DNA of 64,000 nucleotides from Periplaneta americana (Eukaryota; Arthropoda; Insecta; Blattodea; Blattidae): NCBI RefSeq assembly GCF_040183065.1, contig NC_091132.1, positions 164,576,102 to 164,640,101 of the forward strand, read 5' to 3'. Shown piece by piece: positions 54,645 to 64,000 of this stretch (position 1 is its first letter; each line of letters starts with the position of its first letter). The notes under the pieces were generated by a model. It saw only the letters and a program-made list of their open reading frames with translations, ran no database searches and was not told where the DNA came from. The position numbers and the translations under genes were made by a program.

Positions 54645-55119
54645 TCAGCTATCTAACAGACATTAATTAAATTTTACACAGTAGTTACAGGTAGCATATA
54701 TGTTTTGTACAGAAACTCTCATTACGTTGGTTTAAGGGGAACTACCTCTTATATGGGGCGCAATTAGACAAAATTAGTAACTTTTCTCCGATCTAACAGA
54801 TTTTTATGAAATTTTACACAGTAGCTACAGGTAGTACATTTGTTTTGTATACAAACTTTGATGACGTTGGCATAAGGAGAACTGTCACTTACAGGGAGAT
54901 GAATTTAGATAAAATTAGTAACTTTTCTCGGATCTAACATATTTTTATAAAATTTTACACAGTAGTTGCAGGTAGTACATTTGTTTTGTGTACAAACTTT
55001 GATGACGTTGGCATGAGGGAAACTGCCACTTATAGAGGGATGCATTGAGACAAAATTAGTAACTCTTCTCCGATCTAACAGATTTTTATGAAATTTTTAC
55101 ACAGTAGCTACAAGTAGTA
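54645..55119. repeat. 141-bp tandem repeat array, about 4 units (copy B, left part)
   Basis: Same unit as 18215-19140, with the 'acacagtag' landmark near 54675, 54817, 54957 and 55099. A LINE fragment (55120-56024) interrupts the array, and the remainder resumes at 56025. Confidence 0.9.
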
Positions 55120-56024
55120 TCACCTTTACTTTTTAACTTCGCTCTAGAATATGCCATTAGGAAAGTTCAGGATAACACAGAGGGTTTGGAATTGAACGGG
55201 TTACATCAGCTTCTTGTTTATGCGGATGACGTGAATATGTTAGGAGAAAATCCACAAACGATTAGGGAAAACGCGGAAATTCTACTTGAAGCAAGTAAAG
55301 CAATAGGGTTGGAAGTATATGATTATGTCTCGTGACCAGAATATTGTACGAAATGGAACTATAAAAATTGGAGATTTATCCTTCGAAGAGGTGGAAAAAT
55401 TCAAATATCTTGGAGTGACAGTAACAAATATAAATGACACTCGGGAGGAAATTAAACGCAGAATAAATATGGGAAATGCGTGTTATTATTCGGTTGAGAA
55501 GCTTTTGTCATCTAGTCTTCTGTCAAAAAATCTGAAAGTTAGAATTTATAAAACAGTTATATTACCGGTTGTTCTGTATGGTTGTGAAACTTGGACTCTC
55601 ACTCTGAGAGAGGAACAGAGATTAAGGGTGTTTGAGAATAAGGTTCTTAGGAAAATATTTGGGGTCAAGAGGGATGAAGTTACAGGAGAATGGAGAAAGT
55701 TACACAACGGAGAGCTGCACGCATTGTATACTTCACCTGACATAATTAGGAACATAAAATCCAGACGTTTGAGATGAGCAGGACATGTGGCACGTATGGG
55801 CGATTCCAGAAATGCATATAGAGTGTTAGTTGGGAGGCCGGAGGGAAAAAGACCTTTGGGGGAGGCCGAGATGTAGGTGGGAAGATAATATTAAAATGGA
55901 TTTGAGGGAGGTGGGATATGATGGTAGAGACTGGATTAATCTTGCTCAGGATAGGGACCAATGGCGGGCTTATGTGAGAGCGGCAATGAACCTCCGGGTT
56001 CCTTAAAAGCCAGTAAGTAAGTAA
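55120..56024 (+). mobile_element. RTE-type LINE fragment inserted in the 141-bp array (copy B only)
   Basis: A target duplication, gctacaagtagta / gctacaggtagta, flanks it (55107-55119 and 56025-56037). It encodes '[14 protein letters not shown]', '[14 protein letters not shown]' (catalytic YADD), 'KFKYLGVTVTNINDT', 'VVLYGCETWTL' and 'EWRKLHNGEL', and ends '...NLRVP' plus 'gccagtaagtaagtaa'. Stops near 55325 and 55777 and a frameshift near 55860 inactivate it. It is the longest copy of this LINE family in the window. Confidence 0.85.
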
Positions 56025-56060
56025 GCTACAGGTAGTACATTTGTTTTCTATACAATCTCT
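56025..56060. repeat. 141-bp array, right remainder (copy B)
   Basis: The array resumes after the LINE with 'gctacaggtagtacatttgt' and ends as in copy A near 19140. Confidence 0.8.
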
Positions 56061-56450
56061 AATACTATGGATTGTCTTTGTGTCGACCTCATACTTGCAG
56101 TAATGGAAAAGCTTTCTTCGGCAGCCACGTCTTTTTCCAGAGGTAAGTTTTCTCTAAATTGTCATTACTTTCACGATGAGAACCTAATTTAATAAGTAGC
56201 TCACTAAGCCAATGTTCATTTCCTTAAAGAAAACTTATATGCTTTATGCTCGTGCTCTCCAACGATGAATTGTCTTACGGGAAAATGAAAAATTTAATGC
56301 ACTATTGTACCTTTTGGGCTCATCTCATACATAATTAATAATCTGTCACCTTACATTCCCTGAATTGTACTTCGGAAGCAGATTCGTTTCTCAGGCATTT
56401 AAATAACTGCAATAGAGAAAAATTTGCACTACTGCCCCTGGAAAGAATAG

Positions 56451-57099
56451 TTTGCATAATTTTTTACTTCCGCAAATGTGCGCACCTTAAGACTTGTTTT
56501 AAAATAGCGATAATTATTCGAGGAAGTGAAAAGAAAATGGTTTTTGGACGGAAAAAATGGTGTTTTTTTCTCTACCTTAGCTAAGTCTGCACTCAGTGGT
56601 TATATTTATATTTTGTCCCGTGTCCATTCATGCTAATCTGACATGTTATAACAATACTGAATGTAACAAAAACAATGTTACATATCTAAAGAACCACTTG
56701 ACATGTTGATATCAAAATATGATGGAAATCGACCAGTTACAGCAGAAAGAAAACGGTAGACTCGAGGCACTTGCTGAGTAAGAACGCTGGGTGGTCGAAA
56801 TGTGGCATATTACTGGCTTCTTATCTCACTCTGCAGCCAGCTCCCCTGGAAAAGATAATGAATTGAGTGTAACTCAGTTATATAAGAAAAATATAATTTA
56901 AGGGTTTTATTTCTTTTCTTGACACGTCATTTCTCTGCTTTTGTCGTCCTAAATATGGATTTTGGAGCACTGTCCAGTGGTCCATTGCTAATTAGTAATT
57001 ACCGACTGCTGTGTAACACGGAAGTCAGTTGACAAATTGGAAAAATTTACTTTAATTGGAAATACAATTGTGTAACTACAGTATTGTTACTACCGCAGA
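56451..57099. other. Unique flank right of copy B, no gene seen
   Basis: Lies outside the duplication. No motif-bearing frame was found on either strand. Confidence 0.5.
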
Positions 57100-57560
57100 T
57101 GTTCAAAATGTGCTTTATTTACTTGAAGACAGTACCTCTGCCGATCCCGACGTTCTTCCGTTAAAAGTTGGGATGTGCTGGATAACATTGGTGATCGTTT
57201 CCTTCAAGTCATATAGATTTAGGTTCTGTCTGAGAAAACGCTGTTTCACAAATCGCCATAGAAATAAATAAGAGGTGTGAGGTGTGGTGACCGTGAAGGC
57301 CATGACAGTACCACCCTAGTGCACATCGAAGATCTCATTTAGTTTCTAGCGAACTGTTAGAGCATAATGTACCGTGCCCCCATCTGTTGAAACCACATTC
57401 TTATTAGTTTGTTCAGTGACAAATCATACAGCAACTCCATTACAGTGCTGTCCAGTAAGTCTCCATATGTGTCTTGGTTTACATTTCTATCAAAGAAATA
57501 TGGTCCCACAACCATATCACCTAGTATTCCAAACCACACCATAACGTTTGGAGCAACAGG
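57100..57560 (-). pseudogene. DDE transposase fragment (Tc1/mariner superfamily)
   Basis: The minus frame 57542-57357 reads 'MVWFGILGDMVVGPYFFDRN', 'LIRMWFQQMGARY'. Minus 57303-57115 continues 'FLWRFVKQRFLRQNLNLYDL'. The order 'VW-GI-GD--VGP-FF', 'MWFQQDGAP-HY' and 'FLWG--K--VY' is typical of arthropod transposases with a DDE_3-like core. The second catalytic Asp is changed (QQMGA) and the fragments are frame-shifted, so it is inactive. Confidence 0.7.
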
Positions 57561-58000
57561 GTTGTAAATTCTGGCACGTGAGAAGTTAATGAGATTGTGT
57601 TTAAAAGTGGATAATAGTTAAAGCATTGTTTTGAAAGTATCATTCTTGAATTCGCCCTCATTGATTACTAATTTCGGTGACATCCTGAGGAAGAGCAGGG
57701 TTTATCCAGTCTGAATTTCAGTGAAGCATATGAGCTTGCTTTCATACACAAACATACTCTTCCTATTGATTCTATAAGGAAATGGGATCTCATTTTGCAC
57801 AACATTAGTCTGCATGTCCAATCCATGGCGACTTACCGCTAATATCAACATGTCTTACGTTCCTGCGTAGTATAGCCGATAATTTGTTCAGAACAAGTTC
57901 GGAGTATTCAGCAAACTATGTTGCAGCCACTATAAATAAGACTCCTCTAATGTCTTATATCCTACAGATGAATGTCACTCTCTATAAATTCCTGTTCCAG
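57561..58000. other. Spacer or intron before the probable zinc-finger exon
   Basis: It may contain the N-terminal remains of the transposase to about 57840. It ends in a splice acceptor, 'aaattcctgttccag'. Confidence 0.4.
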
Positions 58001-58086
58001 TTGAGATGGATGTGATAAAGATGGAACCCGACATCAACCCATTGTCTATGCAGACAAGTGATGCAGAAGAAAAGCCCTTATCAGAG
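58001..58086 (+). CDS. Probable first coding exon of a zinc-finger-type gene
   Basis: A pyrimidine-rich acceptor (tcctgttccag, ending 58000), an 86-bp exon and a donor gtaaat (58087). ATG at 58006 opens 27 codons reading 'MDVIKMEPDINPLSMQTSDA' then 'EEKPLSE', ending in phase 0. An acidic start of the form 'MDVIK-EPE-DPL' with 'EEK-PLSEE' is the usual first coding exon of multi-C2H2 zinc-finger genes in cockroach and termite gene models, as I remember them. No zinc-finger exon is in the window, so the rest would lie to the right or is lost. A transposon-like element starts about 20 bp into the intron. Confidence 0.5.
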
Positions 58087-58427
58087 GTAAATGAAAAGTG
58101 ATATTATGGTCTGTCCAAAACTACTTCCGACCTGACAAATGGCGCCTTTAGCATGTTACCATGGCTACCATTCAAATCAACCAATCACGAGAGACGCGTA
58201 ACCATGGTAATGGGACGGTGTTGCCATGTCTATGTTTACATGCTGCACGTGAATACCACGGCCTAGTGGTGAATTAAAATATGATTTTGTTGTATTACTG
58301 TTTTAACGTATCGATAATTATTGTTTAAATTATATTAGACATATTATCTTCGTTGTTATTGGTGGAGTGTGTGACTAGTGTGTGTTTTCTAGTTCCTGCG
58401 AGATTTTCTAAACAGGTGTCTTGTGTA

Positions 58428-58655
58428 ATGTCGGAAGGAAGAAAAGCCAGGCAGAGAACAAGGAATATTGGACAACGTGCGCTGTTAAAGACTCAAGTGC
58501 GAGAGATGATGTGTAATGTAAGAGAGTATTTAGAGAGGGAAAAAGATAATGGTGGGCCTCTTTTACCGTTGGCACAAGTCGTAATGAGAAATACTGCTTG
58601 TTTTAAAATTAATAAGAGTACTTTTATTGATATTGGAAAGAAGAAGGCCGTGTAG
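58428..58655 (+). pseudogene. HTH-like N-terminal transposase fragment
   Basis: The frame from an internal ATG reads 'MSEGRKARQRTRNIGQRALL' and 'REMMCNVREYLEREKDNGGP', then 'CFKINKSTFIDIGKKKAV'. This resembles the N-terminal helix-turn-helix region of a transposase family common in insects (a 'V--FF--EK--GGP----------R---A-GIS--T---I' pattern). It stops before any catalytic domain. Confidence 0.45.
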
Positions 58656-58812
58656 AGTTTCAGTCATATATATTTTTACAGTTTGCAATTTTTTCACCGC
58701 CTTTTTAACAATATTACATTGAAGAATACAGGCACTCATAAAAGTAAAATTAAATTTAAACCTGTTTTTACAGTTTACATTCCTTTCGACGCTTTTCTAA
58801 CAGAATTACATT

Positions 58813-58838
58813 GCAGACTACTATCACTACTACTACTG

Positions 58839-58876
<38 letters not shown>

Positions 58877-59156
58877 GCTGCTGCTGCCACCACTGCCACT
58901 GCCACCGCCACTACTACCACAACCACTATCACTACTACCACTGCCACTACTACCACTACCACTCCACTACTATCACAACTACTACTACTACCACTACTCC
59001 TGCTGCTGCTACCACCACGACCACCACTACCATTGCCACTACTACCACTACTACTATTAACATCACCACTACTACCACCACCACTACTACTACCACTACT
59101 ACTACTGCTACTGCTTCTACTAGTACTGCTTCTTCTTCTACTACTACTACTACTAG
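58813..59156. repeat. (CTA)n/(CCA)n trinucleotide tract, left part
   Basis: A long degenerate trinucleotide tract (cta, cca, ctg, cac). It gives spurious poly-Leu/Thr/Val frames in several phases. Confidence 0.95.
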
Positions 59157-59408
59157 TTCACACCTGTGGAGTAACGGTCAGCGCATCTGGCCACGAAACC
59201 AGGTGGCCCGGGTTCGAATCCCAGTCGGGGCATGTTACCTGGTTGAGGTTTTTTCCGGGGTTTTCCCTCAACCCAATACGAGCAAATGCTTGGTAACTTT
59301 CGGTGCTGGACCCTGGACTCATTTCACCGGCATTATCACCTTCATATCATTCAGATGCTAAATAACCTAGATGTTGATACAGCGTCGTAAAATAACCCAA
59401 TAAAATAA
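59157..59408 (+). mobile_element. tRNA-derived SINE (family 1, copy 2) embedded in a microsatellite
   Basis: Same head, body and tail as 23740-23998. It is flanked on both sides by (CTA)n microsatellite, so it was either inserted into the repeat or the repeat grew around it. Confidence 0.85.
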
Positions 59409-59545
59409 ATACTACTACTACCACCACCACTACTACCACGACTACTACTATTACTACTACTACTATCACCACCACTACCACTACCACTACTACCACCACC
59501 ACCACCACCACCACCACCACTGCCACTATTACCACTACTATCACT
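59409..59545. repeat. (CTA)n/(CAC)n trinucleotide tract, right part
   Basis: Continuation after the SINE, with a (CAC)n core near 59491-59520. Confidence 0.95.
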
Positions 59546-60242
59546 ACCAGTCTACTGTTACTGCTACTACTATTACTAGACTAATACAATGATAATGTAC
59601 ATTTATTTTAATTCCCATGATTCAACAATTTGGTTCATGTCAGCGAAGATCCGTCGATGAGTCAGATCTTCGCACGCTGCCATATTTGCGCCAACTCTTA
59701 GGTTTGTTTACATTGCGCTATGGTTGGGTTGTGGAAGGAATTTATGTTTAAATTTATATACTTCATAAAATAAGTTTCCAAAACAGATATTTCGATAACT
59801 TTCGGAGAACGATCTGCTTGACAACAGCATCCGAGGGCGCAATGATGGCGGACATTAGCAGAGTGGGATGAGAGGACTTGACTAAGAGCTGTTCGTCAGC
59901 GACATCTAGCGACCTTGATGTCAGCCGTTCATTACTGCACTCTATCAGCAGCACGCTCGCTTACACGAAAGATGGGCAACATGACAACATTCTTTCCCCT
60001 TCTCTGTAAGCTGTCAAGTCTGAAGTAGTTTTGGTCAAGGTATAGGTGTCTTTGCTATGTTCGAGATACATAACACTGTAAACTTTGACACAATAACTAT
60101 AAGCTATATGTTTCAATTTATAGTTAGCAGACTGAAGTAGGCCTACACTAACAAAATTCAAGTCAACAGTAACTAGTGCTGCTGGCCATCACGTCACAAG
60201 TTACATTCTTGTATTACGATATTATAACTGTTAAAGATGGTC

Positions 60243-60412
60243 TGCAGAACCAGATTTCGCCAGCTGTAGTAACTGCTCATATTCATCACAATGCTTGGTG
60301 GATTAAGATAAGACATGATGTGATATTTGTTATAGTTCACAGACAAAAAAAGTATACATACATAAAATCATACAAACCTTAGATTACATACGATATAATT
60401 TACATATAGATA
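60243..60412. repeat. Direct repeat, left copy, flanking a LINE
   Basis: About 170 bp beginning 'cagaaccagatttcgccagc' and ending 'acatatagatata'. A second copy lies at 61229-61396 (about 87% identical by eye). The LINE lies exactly between the two. Confidence 0.75.
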
Positions 60413-61225
60413 TACTTACTTACTGGCTTTTAAGGAACCCAGAGGTTCATTGCCGCCCTCACATAAGCCCGCCATTGGTCCCTATCCTGAGAAAGTTTAA
60501 TCCAGTCTCTGTCATCATATCCCACCTCCTTCAAATTCATTTTAATATTATCTTCCCATCTACGTCTCGGCCTCCCCAAAGGTCTTTTTCCTTCGAGTTT
60601 CCCAACTAACACTCTATATGCATTTCTCGATTCGCCCATACGTGCTACATGCTCTGCCCATCTCAAACGTCTAGATTTAATGTTCCTAATTATGTCAGGT
60701 GAAGAATACAATGCGTGCAGTTCTGTGTTGTGTAACTTTCTCCATTTTCCTGTAACTTCATCCCTTTTAGCCCCAAATATTTTCCTAAGCACCTAATTCT
60801 CAAACACCCTTAACCTATGTTATGCCTTCCCATCTAACCTAACCTCCTGTACTCCCACAAATTCTATTCTATATCTAGCTAGTTCTTTTGCTACTAATGT
60901 TACCCCTCCTGTTCTATATAGACTTGTAACTTTCCAAGTACCAAATCTGATACCGGTACCTTATTCCTTAGCTGTGGTGGTGCCAGAGAATCAGTCCCAT
61001 TCCGAGGCTTATTTTGAGGTTTCGAAACGAGCCGTTTTTTACGGTAATGGGTTGTTAGCCCTTCGCCCTACCCCCAAGCTGGAGGACCCCCCCCTCATCG
61101 GCTGTCCACGACTGCTTATTCAATATATTCGCAGCTATATCTGGAGAACGTCTCCTCGATCCGCAACCTGAGGACGCGCCATGCCATGGTGATAGGGACC
61201 CACTATACATGGACATATATATATA
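60413..61225 (-). mobile_element. Internally deleted RTE-type LINE with both ends kept
   Basis: On the minus strand the 5' part (about 61205-60830) holds the presumed 5' UTR ('gaggacgcgccatgccatgg' is its plus-strand form). It also holds the start of ORF2: 'GTWKVTSLYRTGGVTLVAKE', 'ARYRIEFVGVQEVRLDG', which is the first motif of an AP-type endonuclease. It is joined directly at about 60825 to the RT C-terminus ('FEN-VLRKIFGAKRDEVTGK', 'GRPRRRWEDNIKMNL', 'NLWVP') and the (taag)n tail at 60413-60424. Most of the endonuclease and all RT catalytic motifs are deleted. Confidence 0.75.
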
Positions 61226-61228
61226 CAC

Positions 61229-61396
61229 AGAATCAGATTTCGCCAGCTATAGTAGCTGCTCATATTCATCAGAATGCTTGGTGGACTGAATATGATATGA
61301 TATGATATTTATTATAGTTCACAGACAAAAAAAAAGTATACATACATGTAATCATTGAAACCTTAGATTACATACTTTACAATTCACATAGAGATA
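61229..61396. repeat. Direct repeat, right copy, flanking a LINE
   Basis: Begins 'cagaatcagatttcgccagc'. See 60243-60412. Confidence 0.75.
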
Positions 61397-61735
61397 TACA
61401 ATTTTTAATATAATTTCTAAACTTAACTATTTAATATAAGATGTTTTATCTTGCACTTGCGACTAGTTTTGTGCAAGACTCAACTCATTTTAGTATGTTG
61501 ATACAATTAGCCTTTGTTCACTTGCCTAAGATGTACTTCACGTTTCAATCTGCAAGGGGCAGCTATCATTCATAAATCTTCCATTATTCTAGTATATTAA
61601 AAATTTTTGAATATAGAGCTTTTATTTTATTTATTGATAGTACTATTCAAAAATTAAACCTTTTATCTTATCCAAAGACCTGTTTGCCTTTGCAACTTTA
61701 TGTTATTATTATTCATAAGTTTTTATAGCTATTTC
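61397..61735 (-). pseudogene. LINE 3' remnant left of the hAT element
   Basis: AT-rich minus-strand continuation of the RNase-H-bearing LINE at 63361-63745, separated by the hAT insertion. No motif by itself. Confidence 0.35.
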
Positions 61736-63352
61736 CAGTGGCGGCTCGTGAACTTGTGGATTGGGAGAGTTGCAGTAGATTTCGGTACATACAAATTTCA
61801 CTTCTTGATACCATTACTAATAAGTATAGGACAAAAATAAATGCACTACATATCGAAAAACCAAAACTTCCTGACTTAGTTGGGAGATGTCTGTAGGATC
61901 ATTTGCTAATCCCTAAGAAAAACTAATACCCTCGATTTCAGTCTGAATTTCAGATCGGCAGACACTCAACTTACAATCTACCAGTTCATTCTGAATTGTC
62001 TTAGAATAACCTTAAACAGTGACATGTTCCAAATGATTTTTGAGAGGCTCGTTTAGATTACTCACGAATTGTAGCAACCCACGAAACACACCAGGGTTCT
62101 TCGAATCGTTTTTTCATCACGTCCCCTAAGAGGAAGTTCATATTGGCCACAAAATTTGATACAATCAATTTTTTTAAAATAATTTCACGATTTTTTATCA
62201 CTTCTTGATTATGTTTGAGAATGTTTGTTCTGTTCGTTTCATTTAATTGCACAGCAGTATGAGTTGCGTAACATAGCCTATGAAACAACATTTTTCAGGT
62301 GAGACTGCGAAGATTCGTGCATTTTGCTTTTTAGGGGCAAATGCCCTAAATCTGTCACACCACTCCAAGTGCATGCAGTATCACCACCGAAGAGGAGGCA
62401 AGGAAAACAAAATACAGATTTTTTTTGTTCACATCCACGTAACCACAAATGCTTAGCGTAAATTTCATTGTTATACTTCCTTACATATATGCACTATTTC
62501 GGCTGGATGAAGCTTAAGTAAGATTTAAGTCGGATAACGGACGACCCTTTAATTTCACTTCATTACATCAATATTCTCCGCAAGGGGAATAAAAAAATTA
62601 ATATTCTCTAATTCACACACACTCATGCTTGCACATTTCCACTGGTTAAGGTACGGTATTAAGACGTCACACCAAAGCAACACTCAGATATACTGATGGT
62701 CAACAATTTTCTAAAACTGGAAAAGAAGTCTCTTTCGTATTTTACGTGCTATATCAAAAGGATTCTACTCGTGCAATCATTTTGAGTTAAGGCAAATATT
62801 AGGTTCTGCTGGAGGCTGGATATATACGTAATAATAAGGCAAAAGAGAATATTAATTTCCTTATATTAACTCGATAAGATTCTACAACAATAAGTATGTG
62901 AAAAGAAAATAAAAATTTTGTCATTAAGTTTCAAGGGAATAGAGAATCCATTTGACGCAGCATTACAATAGCGGTGTGGGAGGAGAAGAAAGATCCCTTG
63001 TTGCCTGGCTCTGCAAGCCACTGCAGCGAAATATGGGTTTTAAACAGCGGCAGTTTTCCTCTGCTCCCCTTCACCTCTCTACCCCCTGACCAAGCAAGAC
63101 ACACTCTCTATGAGCTGACCACCCTGCAGATCCCAGGATGACTTTGAATGCATTGTCAATTCCAATACAGTCGACGCACAAAAAGATTATGCATAAGATA
63201 ATAGTACATATTCCCAGCCAGATGAAATATAAAGCAATTTACCAATAAAAGCTGTAACAATTCTTCTAAAAGTTAAAATAAATATTATTTTATTTCCCTG
63301 TCAAAGCAGGGAGTGCTGCAGCTCCTCAGCTCTTACGGACGAGCCGCCTCTG
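61736..63352 (-). mobile_element. hAT transposon with defined ends
   Basis: Termini CAGTGGCGGCTCGTGA (left) and CAGAGGCGGCTCGTCC (right, inverted). The 8-bp target duplication is gctatttc (61728-61735) / gctacttc (63353-63360). It is 1617 bp long with only a partial transposase, so it is a deleted copy. Confidence 0.85.
62040..62620 (-). pseudogene. Fragment of a DUF4371-type hAT transposase
   Basis: Minus-strand pieces: 'FPCLLFGGDTAWSG', then 'YATHTAVQLNETNRTNILKH' with 'NQEVIKNREI', then in another frame 'CGQYELPLRGRDEKTI'. The order 'CFPCLLFGG----W---G--D', 'H-----L-------QRI--HNE-V--NR-IL', 'FLA-Q-LAFRGHDE' is that of ZMYM1-like hAT transposases with DUF4371. Frameshifts and loss of the catalytic half make it dead. 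Confidence 0.75.
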
Positions 63353-63360
63353 GCTACTTC

Positions 63361-63745
63361 TATATTCGTTTGTAGGAACTTTTCACTTATAAATTTCATC
63401 CGTATTTCTTTTGTACATTGACATTCAAAAACAATTTGAATGTCATCTTCCCTATGTCCACATAATGGCACGTGCCTTGAGGTATATTACCTCTATTATG
63501 TCTTAATCTCCAAATTGGTGGAATAAGATATCACACAGTACAGCGGTTAAAGTTTCATGACAAAATATCTTCCCCAATGAAGACTCATCGGCTAGTGAGT
63601 CTGCCAGATTCAATTCTTTAACTGGAAGAATAGGTTGTTTCTTTAGTTTCACCATCAAGGAGATGTTGCTGCTTTAAACATGGCACTGATTTATTTCTTA
63701 TCTTGGTCATAGCTTTGAGTTACAGATTAAATTGCCTCCATTCGA
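63361..63745 (-). pseudogene. LINE RNase-H region and Cys/His end remnant
   Basis: The minus strand reads 'LADSLADESS' (RNase H end), 'LCDILFHQFGD', then 'VPLCGHREDDIQIVFECQC' and 'RMKFISEKFL'. C--CG--ED--HI-FEC is the post-RNase-H zinc-like motif of R1/Jockey-type LINEs. A stop lies after 'QFGD'. It is split by the hAT at its left. Confidence 0.55.
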
Positions 63746-63976
63746 GGTTAAAGGTTATGTTTTATTTAACGACGCTCGCAACTGCAGAGGTTATATCAGT
63801 GTCGCCGGATGTGCCAGAATTTTGTCCCGCAGGAGTTCTTTTACATGCCAGTAAATCTACTGACATGAGCCTGTCGCATTTAAGCACACTTAAATGCCAT
63901 CGACCTGGCCCGGGATCGAACCCGCAACCTTGGGCATAGAAGGCCAGCGCTATACCAACTCGCCAACCAGGTCGAC
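63746..63976 (-). mobile_element. tRNA-derived SINE (family 2)
   Basis: The minus strand begins 'cgacctggttggcgagttgg' (box A: TGGCGAGTTGGTATAGCG), with box B GGTTCGATCCC about 40 bp later. A conserved body ('acaggctcatgtcagtagat') and a 3' end 'cgtcgttaaataaaacataa' follow. The target duplication cctccattcga lies at 63735-63745 and 63977-63987. The style is close to termite/cockroach Talu-type SINEs, as I recall them. Confidence 0.85.
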
Positions 63977-64000
63977 CCTCCATTCGAACTTGTGTCGCTG

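Larger units (their letters stand above)
38481..56450. repeat. Segmental duplication, copy B
   Basis: Second copy of the block, about 19 kb downstream of the end of copy A and in the same orientation. It carries the intact version of the nuclease-NACHT-ankyrin exon. Its private insertions are at 38525-39739, 40561-41246, 43393-45122 and 55120-56024. It lacks the 1059-1468 and 12453-17294 insertions of copy A and instead shows the empty target sites. Confidence 0.9.
58105..60042 (+). mobile_element. Putative TA-flanked transposon with embedded microsatellites and SINE
   Basis: The left end holds 'ccaaaactacttccgacctg' (58115) and the right end holds its inverted counterpart 'aagtctgaagtagttttgg' (60016-60034). 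TA lies near both outer edges. Inside are an HTH-like frame (58428-58655), long (CTA)n/(CAC)n tracts and a SINE. End positions are approximate. Confidence 0.4.

Noticed and set aside
58768-59544. Poly-Val, poly-Leu and poly-Thr frames
   Set aside because: Translation of trinucleotide microsatellite in several phases.
1-64000. CRISPR array or bacterial operon
   Set aside because: No regularly spaced short direct repeats with unique spacers, no ribosome-binding-site-led gene runs; the DNA is intron- and transposon-rich, so eukaryotic.

Overview
The window looks like nuclear DNA of an insect, most likely a cockroach or close blattodean. It is AT-rich and intron-bearing, with almost no intact open frames. 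It is packed with tRNA-derived SINEs, RTE-type LINE 3' ends with (taag)n tails, and hAT, piggyBac, P-like, Tc1/mariner and Penelope remnants. The organism call is inference from repeat style; no sequence here names a species.

Layout. A block of about 18-19.5 kb is present twice in direct orientation: copy A at about 1-19508 (it may run off the left edge) and copy B at about 38481-56450. Each copy carries, in order: a Penelope-like RT scrap, a LINE scrap, a mariner scrap, a hAT scrap, one very long coding exon, a LINE RNase-H-end scrap, a fold-back MITE and a 141-bp tandem array. Comparing the copies dates many insertions. Only A has a SINE-like fold-back element (1059-1468) and a P-like element (12453-17294) that holds a piggyBac-like element, which holds a SINE. 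Only B has a 1.2-kb TIR element (38525-39739), two LINE pieces (40561-41246 and 55120-56024), a long-TIR Tc1 element (43393-45122) and a perfect hairpin (53681-53763).

The real gene content is the long exon. It starts at a conserved phase-0 splice acceptor and encodes an N-terminal PD-(D/E)xK-like nuclease domain, a NACHT NTPase (STAND class) and a C-terminal array of 21-23 ankyrin repeats. Copy B (45188-50689, 1833 codons) is fully open. Copy A (3863-9559) has one in-frame TGA at 5198-5200 that separates the nuclease part from the NACHT-ankyrin part. A nuclease-NACHT-sensor layout is the plan of bacterial NACHT/Avs-type antiphage proteins, so this pair is the strongest candidate for an undescribed system: a possible insect NLR-like effector family.

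The spacer (about 19.5-38.5 kb) holds no intact gene. It has a degenerate, unclassified DDE-like transposase gene (25260-28037, minus) with a tandem LINE dimer inside it, an RTE-like reverse transcriptase fragment (29311-30536, minus), a hAT element (31215-33575) with a nested MITE, microsatellites and SINEs. The right flank (56.4-64 kb) has a transposase scrap, one probable first coding exon of a zinc-finger-type gene (58001-58086), microsatellites with an embedded SINE, an internally deleted LINE, a hAT element with exact ends (61736-63352) and a SINE at the edge. All repeat-family names come from motifs read by eye.
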